DNA of 64,000 bases from positions 1-64,000 of the forward strand of contig JAMOZY010000008.1 in the NCBI GenBank assembly GCA_023667695.1. Reading direction: 5' to 3'. This stretch comes from Clostridium sp. GTDB lineage: Bacteria; Bacillota; Clostridia; Lachnospirales; Lachnospiraceae. Shown in pieces: positions 25,361-35,145 of this stretch (positions are counted from its first letter, which is position 1; each line of letters begins with the position of its first letter). The notes under the pieces were generated by a model. It had not been told where the DNA came from. It saw nothing but the letters and a program-made list of their open reading frames with translations, and did no database searches. Both the position numbers and the translations under genes were made by a program.

Positions 25361-26668
25361 CTACTGTACTGCCTTAAATGCTTCCTCTAAATCTTCAATG
25401 ATATCATCAATATTCTCCGTACCAATGGATAACCGGATGGTATTCGGCCGAATGCCCTGGTCTAACAGCTCTTCCTCATTTAACTGAGAATGGGTAGTCG
25501 AAGCCGGATGAATCACTAAAGACTTCACATCTGCCACATTGGCAAGCAGGGAGAATAACTCCAGATTATCAATAAAATCCTTTGCCTTCTGGGCATCACC
25601 CTTGATTTCAAAGGTAAAGATGGAGCCGCCGCCATTCGGAAAATACTTTTTATATAATGCCTGCTGCTCCGCATCATTAGAAACAGACGGATGATGAACG
25701 GTCTCCACCTGAGGATGAGCATTCAGATATTCCACTACCTTCAAAGCATTCTCTACATGGCGCTCTACTCTTAAGGATAAGGTCTCCAACCCCTGTAAGA
25801 AAATAAAAGCATGGAATGGAGACAGGGTCGCACCGGTATCCCGAAGCAGAATCGCACGGATTTTTGTCACAAAGGCCGCTGCACCTACCGCCTTTGTAAA
25901 GCTGATTCCGTGATAGCTTGGATTCGGTTCGGTCAGAGATGGGAATTTTCCGCTTGCCTCCCAGTCAAACTTGCCACTGTCAACGATAACACCGCCAATG
26001 GTAGTGCCATGACCGCCGATGAACTTGGTCGCGGAATGTACCACAATATCAGCCCCATATTCAATCGGTCGAACCAGGTAAGGAGTTGCAAAGGTATTAT
26101 CAATCACCAGTGGTATTTTATGGGAATGGGCAATCGCTGCCACTTTTTCAATATCTACCACATCCGAATTTGGATTTCCCAAGGTTTCAATAAAGACCGC
26201 CTTGGTATTTTCCTGGATTGCACCTTCAATCGCATCATAGTCAGACGGGTCTACAAAGGTTGTGGTAATACCATACTGTGGCAGTGTATGTGCCAGTAAG
26301 TTATAGGTTCCGCCGTATATATTCTTTGCTGCTACAAAATGGTCCCCATTTTGTGCCAGATTTTCAAAGGTATATGTAATAGCCGCCGCGCCAGAGGCTA
26401 CTGCCAGAGCTGCCACGCCTCCTTCTAAGGCAGCAATTCTCTGTTCAAATACATCCTCCGTCGGATTGGTCAGTCTCCCGTAAATATTCCCTGCATCACT
26501 TAGATTAAATCTTGCTGCTGCATGCTCACTATTCCGGAATACATAAGAGGATGTCTGGTAAATCGGTACTGCTCTTGCGTCGGTAACCGGGTCCGGCTGC
26601 TCCTGTCCAACGTGTAACTGTAATGTTTCAAATTTTAAATTCCGTTCCGCATATGGTTTCTTACTCAT
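25361..26668 (-). CDS. metY: O-acetylhomoserine aminocarboxypropyltransferase (MetY-type)
   Basis: PLP enzyme of the Cys/Met metabolism family, 435 aa, that makes homocysteine from O-acetylhomoserine and sulfide. Motifs: YGRLTNPTEDVFEQRIAALE, the PLP Lys in VVHSATKFIGGHG and a C-terminal SLVIHPASTTHSQL. The ATG at 26668 has GAGGTG upstream. O-acetylserine specificity cannot be excluded. It sits next to the Fe-S/cysteine desulfurase genes, which also handle sulfur. Confidence 0.92.
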   Translation of the reverse strand: MSKKPYAERNLKFETLQLHVGQEQPDPVTDARAVPIYQTSSYVFRNSEHAAARFNLSDAGNIYGRLTNPTEDVFEQRIAALEGGVAALAVASGAAAITYTFENLAQNGDHFVAAKNIYGGTYNLLAHTLPQYGITTTFVDPSDYDAIEGAIQENTKAVFIETLGNPNSDVVDIEKVAAIAHSHKIPLVIDNTFATPYLVRPIEYGADIVVHSATKFIGGHGTTIGGVIVDSGKFDWEASGKFPSLTEPNPSYHGISFTKAVGAAAFVTKIRAILLRDTGATLSPFHAFIFLQGLETLSLRVERHVENALKVVEYLNAHPQVETVHHPSVSNDAEQQALYKKYFPNGGGSIFTFEIKGDAQKAKDFIDNLELFSLLANVADVKSLVIHPASTTHSQLNEEELLDQGIRPNTIRLSIGTENIDDIIEDLEEAFKAVQ

Positions 26669-26979
26669 CTTGCACCTCTTTCTGCAGGCCTTTCCCTGCT
26701 ATATATTTTTCTCTTATTTGCTTTTCTACAACTCTTTTCTCCGCTTTGTTTCACATATATCATACATTTTGTTCCATCCGGCTTATTCCTGACAGCACAT
26801 TCGTTTGAAACATGCGGCTTCTTTTTGAATCATTATAACCTTCATCAACACCAACCTCTTTTCCTATTTGCAATTTATTGTATTCCTATCTGCTAACAAG
26901 GTTATACTATCATAACAAGCATCGGTTGTCTAATACAGATTAGCATGAATCCGCTATAGTTATAATCTATAGCAAGACC
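26669..26979. other. Gene-free leader/promoter region of metY
   Basis: No convincing ORF and no recognisable SAM riboswitch or T-box. It contains the short inverted repeats CTAATACAGATTAG (26930-26943) and GCTATAG-N7-CTATAGC (26953-26973) plus two TAGGAA boxes in the minus-strand leader. These may be operator sites; nothing else is evident. Confidence 0.4.
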
Positions 26980-27420
26980 TTAATAATCCTCTTCTTCCAG
27001 CTTTTCTTCAATATCATTCACCGGCTTTTCCAGTCCTTCAATCTGAATTCCATTTTTCTCTGCATAATCCCATAAGGCAGCATGAATGGCTTCTTCTGCC
27101 AGCAATGAGCAATGAACCTTCACCGGCGGCAGTCCGTCTAATGCCTCCATAACCGCCCGATTTGTCACCTCCAATGCCTCCTGTACCGTCTTTCCTTTTA
27201 CCAGCTCGGTTGCCATACTGCTGGTAGCCACCGCAGCCCCACAGCCAAAGGTTTTGAACTTTGCTTCCTGAATCACGCCATTTTCATCAATATCCAGATA
27301 AATACGCATAATATCGCCGCATTTTGCATTACCTACCGTACCAACGCCGCTTGGATTTTCAATTTCACCTACATTTCTGGGATTACTGAAATGATCCATT
27401 ACCTTTTCACTATACATCAT
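26980..27420 (-). CDS. iscU: NifU/IscU-like iron-sulfur scaffold protein
   Basis: Assembles [2Fe-2S] or [4Fe-4S] clusters. 146 aa with three conserved cysteines: NAKCGDIM, FGCGAAVATSS and HCSLLAEEAI. The ATG at 27420 has AAAGGTGG upstream. It lies 57 nt after the cysteine desulfurase in the same orientation, so the two form an ISC-type pair. Confidence 0.94.
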   Translation of the reverse strand: MMYSEKVMDHFSNPRNVGEIENPSGVGTVGNAKCGDIMRIYLDIDENGVIQEAKFKTFGCGAAVATSSMATELVKGKTVQEALEVTNRAVMEALDGLPPVKVHCSLLAEEAIHAALWDYAEKNGIQIEGLEKPVNDIEEKLEEEDY

Positions 27421-27477
27421 GAATTACCACCTTTCCGTTTCCTGCCCTTCTATCCGGCATTCATCAATTACCTTCTG

Positions 27478-28671
27478 CTACGAATCCTTTTGTAAACTGT
27501 TTTTTATGAAATCCTCGTATAATGGTGACATAGTTCGAAGCCTCTGAATGATTTCCCTTAACTGCGCTACGGTAAAATCAATTTCTTCCCGCGTTGTTTC
27601 TTCCGATAACGTCAGACGTAAAGAACCATGCGCAATCTCATGGGGCAGGCCAATCGCCAGCAGCACATGAGAGGGGTCTAAAGAACCGGAGGTACAGGCA
27701 GAGCCACTGGAACCACAGATTCCATTCTGATCCAAAAGAATCAACAGAGATTCTCCTTCAATAAATCGAAAACAAAAATTCGCATTATTCGGCAGCCGCC
27801 GGGTCGGGTCACCATTGAGTCTGGTATATGGGATTTCATTCATAATACGGGTAATCAGATAATCTCTCAGTTCCGTCTCACGAACCATCCGTTCCTCCAT
27901 TCTGCCAAATGCCAGCTCTGCCGCCCTTCCAAAGCCCACAATACCGGGAACATTCAAGGTTCCTGCACGACGATTTCTTTCCTGGGCGCCACCATGCAGC
28001 AGGGATCGGATTTTTACCCCTTTTCGAATATATAACATACCGATTCCCTTCGGCCCGTTTACCTTGTGTCCACTGGCAGAAAGCATATCAATATTCATTT
28101 GGTCAACATCAAGGGGAATATGCCCATACGCCTGTACCGCATCGGTATGAAACAGAACGCCATGTGCTTTCGCTATCCTGCCGATTTCCTCCAAGGGCTG
28201 TATCGTACCAATTTCATTGTTAGCCGCCATCACCGAAATCAATATGGTATCCGGACGTATGGCTTTCTCTAATTCCTCCAGTATTACGATACCATTCTCA
28301 TCCACATTGACATAGGTCACTTCAAACCCCTGCTTCTCTAAATATTCGGCCGTATGCAGAATTGCATGATGTTCTATTTTCGTGGTGATAATATGCATAC
28401 CTTTATTTCTATAGGCCTCCGCTGTTGCCTTTAACGCCCAGTTGTCCGACTCACTGCCACCACTGGTAAAATATAGCTCCTCCGGCTCAGCATGGATGCC
28501 TTTCGCCAGAATCCCCCTTGCCTTATACACCGCATCCTTCCCTGTATAAGCAAAACTGTAAATGGAAGCCGGATTGCCATAATTTTCTGTAAAAAACGGC
28601 AGCATAGCCTCCATGACTTCCGGATATACCCGGGTTGTTGCAGCATTATCCAAATAAATTTGCTTCTTCAT
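27478..28671 (-). CDS. iscS: Cysteine desulfurase NifS/IscS
   Basis: PLP enzyme of 397 aa that takes sulfur from cysteine for cluster assembly. It begins KKQIYLDNAATTR, carries the PLP-binding Lys in SGHKVNGPKGIG and the persulfide-forming Cys in GSSGSACTSGSLDPSH. The ATG at 28671 has GAGG upstream. A promoter with an inverted repeat lies immediately upstream. Confidence 0.95.
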   Translation of the reverse strand: MKKQIYLDNAATTRVYPEVMEAMLPFFTENYGNPASIYSFAYTGKDAVYKARGILAKGIHAEPEELYFTSGGSESDNWALKATAEAYRNKGMHIITTKIEHHAILHTAEYLEKQGFEVTYVNVDENGIVILEELEKAIRPDTILISVMAANNEIGTIQPLEEIGRIAKAHGVLFHTDAVQAYGHIPLDVDQMNIDMLSASGHKVNGPKGIGMLYIRKGVKIRSLLHGGAQERNRRAGTLNVPGIVGFGRAAELAFGRMEERMVRETELRDYLITRIMNEIPYTRLNGDPTRRLPNNANFCFRFIEGESLLILLDQNGICGSSGSACTSGSLDPSHVLLAIGLPHEIAHGSLRLTLSEETTREEIDFTVAQLREIIQRLRTMSPLYEDFIKNSLQKDS

Positions 28672-28709
28672 AATCAACCTCTTTTCCTAGTGTTTTTCTA
28701 TGTTTTATA

Positions 28710-28747
28710 ATTATACTCTCCCTTATTTCCTATTGTCAATATAGGAA
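28710..28747 (-). promoter_or_regulatory. iscS promoter with TTCCTAT inverted repeat
   Basis: On the minus strand, TTGACA (28734-28739) and TATAAT (28710-28715) with an 18-nt spacer. TTCCTAT-N7-ATAGGAA (28727-28747) is perfectly symmetric around the -35 box. Rrf2-family repressors (IscR, CymR) control such operons; the regulator is not in this window. Confidence 0.75.
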
Positions 28748-28766
28748 TACTATGATTTCTAGCTAT

Positions 28767-28905
28767 ATTTATGCTCTGCTGCAATCTGACTCAAGGACTC
28801 TAATTCGCTTTGGCTATACTCTCCCTACCGTCTAACGCAAGGCCTCCTCCCTCCTTCGGTGGGTTCTGGCTCAGATTAAATTACGATGGATTCCTCCTTA
28901 AGTCA
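28767..28905. repeat. Interspersed repeat (copy B)
   Basis: Shares a stretch near CTCTGCTGCAATCTGAC, then CAAGGACTC, CGGTGGGTTC and AAGTCATAT blocks with copy A at 16068-16135, but is longer. It occupies most of the gap between iscS and the TcdA-like gene and ends at the TcdA stop. No gene is seen in the 28748-28911 stretch. Confidence 0.65.
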
Positions 28906-28911
28906 TATTAT

Positions 28912-29664
28912 TTATTCCTGAATAATATCCTTAATTACCTCGGAAGCGATAATCAAGCCTGCCACGGATGGCACAAACGCATTGGAGCCAGGTACTGCCC
29001 GTCTCTTTGTTCCTCCAGGCTCTGCGCCTGAACCATCTGCCTGCTTCTCGCCCTCACAGGCTTTCCCATTACGCATTAAATGTACCGGCGGTTCCTTGGA
29101 ATATACCACCTTGAGTTCCTGTATTCCCCTCTTTTTCAATTCCCTCCGCATCACCTTTGCCAGCGGACATACAGAGGTCTGATAGATATCCGCCACCTGG
29201 AATGCCGTAGGGTCCAGCTTATTTCCGGCGCCCATGCTGCTGATAATCGGTATGCCTTTTTCCTTTGCTTCTACCACTAATTGAAGCTTGGCCGTCACTA
29301 TATCGACCGCATCCACTACATAAGAATACTGGGAAAAATCAAAATCATCCTTTGTCTCTGGCAGATAAAAGCATTGATGCACTTCTACCCTGCAAGCCGG
29401 ATTGATATCCAGAATCCGCTCCCGCATTACATCTACCTTATAGCTTCCTATCGTACTTCTGGACGCAATAATCTGTCGGTTCAGATTCGTCAGACAGACC
29501 TTATCATTATCAATGAGATCAATCGCGCCGATTCCACTGCGTACCAATGCCTCCACCGTATAACCGCCTACACCGCCAATACCGAAAACAGCGACTCTGG
29601 AATGCTCCAGGCGTTCCATAGCTGCCCTGCCTAACAATAATTCCGTTCTTGAAAATTGCTCCAT
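28912..29664 (-). CDS. tcdA: ThiF/MoeB-family E1-like enzyme, probable tRNA cyclic t6A dehydratase
   Basis: A 250-aa adenylating enzyme. The N-terminal FSRTELLLGRAAMERL and Rossmann VFGIGGVGGYTVEALVRSGI are the TcdA/CsdL pattern; TcdA cyclises t6A37 in tRNA. Further motifs: LTNLNRQI and SVCPLAKVMRRELKK. A charged insertion (residues about 200-222) precedes the C-terminus. The ATG at 29664 is 8 nt from AAGGAG. Confidence 0.85.
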   Translation of the reverse strand: MEQFSRTELLLGRAAMERLEHSRVAVFGIGGVGGYTVEALVRSGIGAIDLIDNDKVCLTNLNRQIIASRSTIGSYKVDVMRERILDINPACRVEVHQCFYLPETKDDFDFSQYSYVVDAVDIVTAKLQLVVEAKEKGIPIISSMGAGNKLDPTAFQVADIYQTSVCPLAKVMRRELKKRGIQELKVVYSKEPPVHLMRNGKACEGEKQADGSGAEPGGTKRRAVPGSNAFVPSVAGLIIASEVIKDIIQE

Positions 29665-29695
29665 CCTATATGCTCCTTCCATATAACGCAACAGA

Positions 29696-29722
29696 GCCGC
29701 GGGAGTATAAAACCCTCGCGGC
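29696..29722. other. GC-rich hairpin between copA and the tcdA-like gene
   Basis: GCCGCGGG with CCCTCGCGGC (6-bp core plus 2 pairs across a bulge). No clear T run, so only a weak terminator or attenuator candidate. Confidence 0.4.
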
Positions 29723-29787
29723 GTCTGCCGGAATGCTGTATCGGTCTACACCCATCCGACCTGTTATTCGTGCATGTTATCACCGGA

Positions 29788-32454
29788 TTACTGAATTGCC
29801 AATACCTTATAATCCTGCTCCTCTACCGCCTTCTTTAATGTGTCCTCTGCCACTTCCCGTTCCAGACGAACCTCCGCTGTGCCGGTCTCATGACTGACGA
29901 CTGCCTCTGCAACCTCCGGTAATGCTTCTAAGGCCTTCTTTACCCTTGCCTCACAGTGTCCACACATCATTCCTTCAATCTTCATTGTCTTATTCATGTT
30001 CGTTTCCTCCTTATTTTCCGGTTTATTCCTTCTATTGGTTCCGGTTTGCAGTTCTTCTTCCATCTCCTTCCGGGACTCTGGATTCTCTGCATTCTGTTCC
30101 GGAATGGTTTCTCTATCCTCCACCTGCACCATCCTGCTTCTGCGCTTTCGGTCCCTGCCGGCATCATAAATGCGGACCAGATTCAGCCGCAAAGCATTCG
30201 TTACCACACAAAAGCTGGATAAGCTCATGGCGGCAGCGCCGAACATCGGATTCAACTGCCAGCCGAACAATGGAATCCAGACACCAGCAGCCAATGGAAT
30301 GCCAATTATGTTATAAATAAATGCCCAGAACAGATTCTCATGAATATTCATCAGCGTTCTCCGGCTTAACCGTATGGCTGCCGGCACATCACTGAGCCTG
30401 CTCTTCATTAATACCACATCTGCAGCATCAATGGCAATATCCGTTCCAGCCCCAATGGCAATTCCTATATCCGCCCGGGTCAGCGCCGGTGCATCATTAA
30501 TGCCATCTCCTACCATAGCAACTCTGCCCTTTGCTTTCAATTTCCGTATGACGGCTTCCTTTCCCTCCGGCAGAACCCCGGCAATCACTTCATCCACACC
30601 TGCCTGGGTTCCGATTGCCCGGGCAGTCCGTTCGTTATCGCCAGTGAGCATAACCACATGAATCCCCATATTCTGCAATTCCTTTACTGCCTGAGGACTA
30701 TCCTCCTTGATTACATCTGCAACTGCAATGATTCCCAGGAATTCATGAACACCTTGTTCTGTGATTCTGGCAAAAAACAATGGAGTCTTGCCCTGTTCTG
30801 CCAATTCTTCCGACTGGGATTTTATTTGATTTGATACTTCCGCCTGTTCCCGGATAAAGGCATAATTTCCGCCATAAAGAACCGTCTGCCCCAGTCTTGC
30901 CGATAACCCATTTCCCGGAAGTGCCTGAAACTCCAAAACCTCATCTGCCTCTATCTGTTCCGCTCTGGCCCGTTCCATCACAGCCTTTGCCAGCGGATGT
31001 TCACTTTTTGCTTCTAATGCACAGGCAAGAGATAATAATTCCCTCTGGGGCATTTCATTTGCCGGAATGATATCCGTCACCTTCGGTTCACCGTTGGTTA
31101 TGGTGCCGGTTTTATCCAATGCGACCACCTGTATCTTTCCTGTTTCCTCCAGGGATACTGCCGTCTTGAACATAATGCCGTTTCTGGCACCTACACCATT
31201 TCCCACCATGATAGCAACCGGTGTTGCCAGCCCCAATGCACAAGGACAGCTAATTACCAGAACGGAGATTCCTCTTGCCAGAGCAAATCCTATACCTTCT
31301 CCCGCCAGCAGCCATACGGCAATGGTCAGCAAAGCAATCCCTATAACAATCGGTACAAAAACACCGGACACCTTATCCGCTACCTTTGCAATGGGCGCCT
31401 TCGTTGCCGCTGCATCACTGACCATCTGAATGATTTGTGCCAGAGTGGTATCTTCTCCTACCCGGACTGCCTTACATTTCAAAAAACCGGATTGATTTAC
31501 CGTTGCAGCAGATACCCGGTCGCCTTCGGCTTTATCCACCGGAATACTTTCTCCGGTCAGAGCCGCCTCATTAATCGCACTGTTTCCTTCTAAGATAATA
31601 CCATCTACCGGTATATTCTCGCCCGGACGAACCACAAAAATATCTCCCGCTTCTACTTCCTCGATGGATACCTCTGTCTCCCCGCCGTTCCGGACTACCC
31701 TTGCTGTTTTCGGTGCCAGCTTCATCAAACTCTTCAAAGCATCCGTTGTCCGGCCCTTAGAAATTGCTTCCAGCATCTTCCCTACTGTAATCAGGGTTAA
31801 TATGGTGGCTGCAGACTCAAAATAAAATTCATGCATATAATGCATGACTCCATTTAAGTCTCCCCGTACCTGTGCATCCGTCATGGCAAATAATGCATAG
31901 GTACTGTATCCAAATGCCGCCGTAGCCCCCAATGCCACTAAAGCATCCATATTGGGCGCCAAGTGAAACAGACTTTTATATCCATTAATAAAAAACTTCT
32001 GATTAATCACCATGATGATTACGGTCAGTAATAACTGAATCAGTCCCATCGCCACATGATTATTCTGTAAAAAGACCGGAATCGGCCAATCCCACATCAT
32101 ATGCCCCATAGAAAGGTACATAAGTATAATTAAAAAAACCAGAGAAGCAAGGAATCGTTTCCGTAATATCGGTGTCTCTTTATCCCGTAATGCTTCTTCT
32201 GCCTCTGCCATATTACCAGCCGCTCTGGCTCCAGCACTGCCTCTGCCGGATGTCACACCCTTTGGCACAGCTCCATAGCCTGCTGCCTCTACTGCCTGAA
32301 TCACCGACTGTGTATCCGCCGTTCCTTCTACGCCCATGGAATTTGTCAGCAGACTTACGGTACAGGAGGTAACGCCCTCCACCTTTGATACTGCCTTTTC
32401 CACCCGGGCGCTGCAGGCAGCACAGCTCATGCCTGTAACCGTATACTGTTCCAT
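29788..32454 (-). CDS. copA: Copper-translocating P1B-type ATPase with C-terminal extra HMA domain
   Basis: An 888-aa copper exporter. N-terminal HMA domain with the copper site MSCAAC, eight expected membrane helices, the transport motif CPC in [13 protein letters not shown], the phosphorylated Asp in DKTGTITNG, and [10 protein letters not shown]. After the pump there is a charged linker of about 45 residues and a second HMA domain with EGMMCGHC (about 820-888) that resembles a fused CopZ chaperone. The start is ATG 32454; the preceding GTG is in frame. It is downstream of csoR. Confidence 0.94.
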   Translation of the reverse strand: MEQYTVTGMSCAACSARVEKAVSKVEGVTSCTVSLLTNSMGVEGTADTQSVIQAVEAAGYGAVPKGVTSGRGSAGARAAGNMAEAEEALRDKETPILRKRFLASLVFLIILMYLSMGHMMWDWPIPVFLQNNHVAMGLIQLLLTVIIMVINQKFFINGYKSLFHLAPNMDALVALGATAAFGYSTYALFAMTDAQVRGDLNGVMHYMHEFYFESAATILTLITVGKMLEAISKGRTTDALKSLMKLAPKTARVVRNGGETEVSIEEVEAGDIFVVRPGENIPVDGIILEGNSAINEAALTGESIPVDKAEGDRVSAATVNQSGFLKCKAVRVGEDTTLAQIIQMVSDAAATKAPIAKVADKVSGVFVPIVIGIALLTIAVWLLAGEGIGFALARGISVLVISCPCALGLATPVAIMVGNGVGARNGIMFKTAVSLEETGKIQVVALDKTGTITNGEPKVTDIIPANEMPQRELLSLACALEAKSEHPLAKAVMERARAEQIEADEVLEFQALPGNGLSARLGQTVLYGGNYAFIREQAEVSNQIKSQSEELAEQGKTPLFFARITEQGVHEFLGIIAVADVIKEDSPQAVKELQNMGIHVVMLTGDNERTARAIGTQAGVDEVIAGVLPEGKEAVIRKLKAKGRVAMVGDGINDAPALTRADIGIAIGAGTDIAIDAADVVLMKSRLSDVPAAIRLSRRTLMNIHENLFWAFIYNIIGIPLAAGVWIPLFGWQLNPMFGAAAMSLSSFCVVTNALRLNLVRIYDAGRDRKRRSRMVQVEDRETIPEQNAENPESRKEMEEELQTGTNRRNKPENKEETNMNKTMKIEGMMCGHCEARVKKALEALPEVAEAVVSHETGTAEVRLEREVAEDTLKKAVEEQDYKVLAIQ

Positions 32455-32501
32455 ATCCTTCACCTGCCTTTCTTCATCCTGTCATTCCTGTTTTCTGATT
32501 T

Positions 32502-32810
32502 CTACCGCATCAGCTTCTGCAAGGTTTCCACCAGTTCATCCACCGTATCTTCCTTTCCTTCTTTAATATCCCTTGTTACACAGGTTTTTATGTGGTTTGC
32601 CAGTAAAACCTTATTAAAACTACTCAAAGCCGCATTTACTGCGGATACCTGAACCAGAATATCCGTACAATACGCATCCCGCTCTACCATACCCTTGATA
32701 CCACGAATCTGTCCCTCAATCCGGTTCAGCCGGTGAATCAAATCCTTATATTCTGTTTCCGAGCGTTCCTTTATCTTATGACAACTGCATTCTGCCTCTT
32801 CTTCCATCAT
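32502..32810 (-). CDS. csoR: CsoR-family copper-sensing repressor
   Basis: A 102-aa all-helical repressor. The Cu(I) ligands of the family are visible: Cys in AYCTDILVQ, then His and Cys in NHIKTCV, giving the C-H-C set. An additional CSCH lies near the N-terminus. The ATG at 32810 has AAAGGA upstream. Release on copper would derepress csoR-copA. Confidence 0.94.
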   Translation of the reverse strand: MMEEEAECSCHKIKERSETEYKDLIHRLNRIEGQIRGIKGMVERDAYCTDILVQVSAVNAALSSFNKVLLANHIKTCVTRDIKEGKEDTVDELVETLQKLMR

Positions 32811-32878
32811 TTATTTCCTTTCCCTTCTTATCGTAACCAATGCATTCTCTGGTTATGGAATTCAACCCGATACAAGTG

Positions 32879-32909
32879 TATGATATACCCCCATGGGGTA
32901 TGTTGTCAA
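32879..32909 (-). promoter_or_regulatory. csoR-copA promoter with CsoR operator
   Basis: On the minus strand, TTGACA at 32904-32909 and a -10 region (TATATC/TATCAT) around 32879-32886. Between them lies the palindrome ATACCCC-CAT-GGGGTAT (32885-32901), typical of CsoR operators, so binding would directly block the promoter. Confidence 0.87.
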
Positions 32910-32915
32910 GTAAAA

Positions 32916-32944
32916 AGAAAGGGCATAAAAAATCAGCCCTTTCT
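32916..32944 (-). terminator. Terminator after the papain-like gene
   Basis: AGAAAGGGC paired with GCCCTTTCT (9-bp stem, 11-nt loop), followed on the minus strand by TTTTTAC. It lies 2 nt downstream of the stop codon and just before the csoR promoter. Confidence 0.88.
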
Positions 32945-32946
32945 CA

Positions 32947-33594
32947 TTATCCGTCGAAACCGCTCAATACGGAACGCTTTGCAATCCGAAGCAAATCCCA
33001 GCCACTTTGAAGCACCTGTGAAAATCGAATCGGCTTAAAGTAATAATCATCCCGCTCCGTAGGTTTTTTATAATCCAGTAGATTCCCTTCAAAAAACTGA
33101 TATTCTGCCAAAAGCTCCAGCAGGTCATCCGGGGTATACTGATAGGCTGGCTTTGACAAGGGGATTCCCAGCAGCTTTAAAACCGTTGCCGTAAATTCAA
33201 TACAGGAATACGCCTTATAGATAGAAAAGCCCTTCAGCAAAGGAAATGTCAACACGGAAAAAAGATTATACATATACTCCTTATCCTGCTCGATTCCTAA
33301 AATCATATTCCGTACATTCTGATACTGCTCCTCCGTAACCGGCAGCCGGAAAATAACTGCTTGTACATTCGAATACCGCCGCAGGGTATAACGGTCCATA
33401 TTCTCCTTCACCAGACCACAAATCAATGCCGCATGATACTGCTTTCTTGCAAAGGAATACCATTCGTTTAAATCTTCATCCAAGGCGACTGCCGCATGAT
33501 TAAAACGAACCCTTCCCACACGGCGAAGAACATAACCGAAACGCGTGGTGGTTTCTGAAATTATAATATAAATGTATCTGCTGTTTTCATCCAT
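32947..33594 (-). CDS. Putative permuted papain-like (NlpC/P60-related) protein
   Basis: A 215-aa protein of unknown role. A candidate catalytic His lies in VRFNHAAVALDEDL and a Cys in AYSCIEFTATVLKLLGI, the His-before-Cys order of YiiX-like permuted NlpC/P60 enzymes; the family call is tentative. I use ATG 33594 (MDENSRYIYI); an upstream TTG at 33657 has no ribosome site. A 13-codon ORF just upstream of the ATG has a good GGAG site and may couple translation. The substrate is unknown. Confidence 0.6.
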   Translation of the reverse strand: MDENSRYIYIIISETTTRFGYVLRRVGRVRFNHAAVALDEDLNEWYSFARKQYHAALICGLVKENMDRYTLRRYSNVQAVIFRLPVTEEQYQNVRNMILGIEQDKEYMYNLFSVLTFPLLKGFSIYKAYSCIEFTATVLKLLGIPLSKPAYQYTPDDLLELLAEYQFFEGNLLDYKKPTERDDYYFKPIRFSQVLQSGWDLLRIAKRSVLSGFDG

Positions 33595-33785
33595 ATCATA
33601 AATCTGCCAGGAAAACCAATATTGGTTTGGATAGCATTCTCCTTCATTTGATTCCAATTTTGTAATAATGAATTCAGTATATCACATTCCTATTGGCATT
33701 TCACTATAATAATCACAGATTTTCTTACCATTTCCTTACAAATCGTAGTCGTTCCGCTATATCCCTTCATAAGTCACCAGAATCC

Positions 33786-34703
33786 CTAACAAAGTACCTT
33801 GTCCTGATATCTGGAAATTTCTTCCAGATACTTTTGTCCCAGACTGCTGACCCCGGCTCCTTTACGGACTAGATAACCAATCGTCATGACTTCATCCGAT
33901 TTCAGCTTTACTGCACAGTAATCCGGTCCATTCAGGTCCTCACAGATGATGCCGGAGCATAGAGTATATCCGTTCAACCCTACCATCAGGTTCAACAAGG
34001 TCGCCCTGTCATTTGCCTTAATCAGACGCTTATATTCATAGGTACTCAATACCTCTTCTGCAAAATAAAAGGAATTGTAATTCCCCTGTTCAAAGGAAAG
34101 ACAAGGATATTCTTCTAATTCCTCCAGAGAAATCTCCTTCTTCTCTGCCAGCGGATGCCCCTTCCACAGATAGACATAAATCCTGCATTCCATCAATGCA
34201 TGAAATTCCAGATTATATTCCCGGAACAGCTTCATCAGAACCTGTCGGTTGAAATCATTGATGTACAAAATTCCAATCTCACTTCTATAATTCTTAACAT
34301 CTGTAATAACATCATAGGTCTTAGTCTCATGTATGGCAAATTCATATTTATCCATGCCAAACTGCTTCACCATTTCCACAAAGGCATTTACTGCAAAGGT
34401 ATAATGCTGCATGGATACACTGAATTTTTTCTTCACCTGCTCCTGATTCACATATTTCGTCTCAAGCAGCTGATACTGCTCCACTACCTGTCGGGCATAG
34501 CCAATGAATTCCTCCCCCTCTGGCGTCACAGAGATGCCCCGATTGGTCCGTCGGAACAGTTCGATTCCAATCTCTTCCTCTAGGTCCTTCATTGCTGCGG
34601 AAAGGCTTGGCTGTGAGATAAACAGCCTTCTTGCCGCTTCATTCATGGAGTTTGCATTTGCAACTGTAATTGCATAGTTTAACTGCGTAAGTGTCATTGT
34701 CAT
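33786..34703 (-). CDS. LysR-family transcriptional regulator
   Basis: A 305-aa regulator with the LysR winged HTH (LTQLNYAITVANANSMNEAA, RRLFISQPSLSAAMKDLE) and a periplasmic-binding-like effector domain (about 90-300). No obvious divergent target gene; the closest neighbours are hicAB upstream and the papain-like gene downstream. Start 34703 or two codons later. Effector and targets are unknown. Confidence 0.88.
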   Translation of the reverse strand: MTMTLTQLNYAITVANANSMNEAARRLFISQPSLSAAMKDLEEEIGIELFRRTNRGISVTPEGEEFIGYARQVVEQYQLLETKYVNQEQVKKKFSVSMQHYTFAVNAFVEMVKQFGMDKYEFAIHETKTYDVITDVKNYRSEIGILYINDFNRQVLMKLFREYNLEFHALMECRIYVYLWKGHPLAEKKEISLEELEEYPCLSFEQGNYNSFYFAEEVLSTYEYKRLIKANDRATLLNLMVGLNGYTLCSGIICEDLNGPDYCAVKLKSDEVMTIGYLVRKGAGVSSLGQKYLEEISRYQDKVLC

Positions 34704-34873
34704 TTTACCTCTTGTACTGCCAATATCCAATTTACCATAATAGCATTCATAACATCATTTACCGTAAGATGCTCCCTGTGCCAATCCCCCTTACTGCTTA
34801 CATTATATCTAAATTACCATGTATTATCAATATGCACGTTTCCTGGGACAGCCACATTAACGGCTGATAAAAA

Positions 34874-34906
34874 TATAAGGATGGGCTTATTTATTCCATC
34901 CTTATA
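34874..34906 (-). terminator. Terminator of hicAB
   Basis: A perfect 11-bp stem (TATAAGGATGG with CCATCCTTATA) and 11-nt loop, followed on the minus strand by TTTTTATC, just after the hicB stop. Confidence 0.92.
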
Positions 34907-34923
34907 CTTCTAACCTATTCTAT

Positions 34924-35133
34924 TTATGCATACATTAATTTCCCTTTCGGTTCAGGTACTTCAAGCCCTCTTTCTTTTGTAACCTCAATCCATTCTTTAA
35001 TTACAACTTCTGTATTGGCAATCGCTTCTTCCACCGTTGCTCCATCTGCCATACATCCAGGAAGCTCCGGTACTTCCACAATAAAAGCATTATCATCTTC
35101 CGACCAATAAATAATACGCTCATATTTATACAT
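34924..35133 (-). CDS. hicB: HicB-type antitoxin
   Basis: A 69-aa partial-RNase-H-fold antitoxin (YERIIYWSEDDNAFIVEVPE, then LPGCMADGATVEEAIAN) of the short HicB form; no separate DNA-binding tail is visible. It lies 12 nt after hicA; toxin-then-antitoxin order is usual for hicAB. Confidence 0.9.
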   Translation of the reverse strand: MYKYERIIYWSEDDNAFIVEVPELPGCMADGATVEEAIANTEVVIKEWIEVTKERGLEVPEPKGKLMYA

Positions 35134-35145
35134 TCTCTATACCTC

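Noticed and set aside
26669-26979. SAM riboswitch upstream of metY
   Set aside because: No characteristic core elements are readable; only small inverted repeats.
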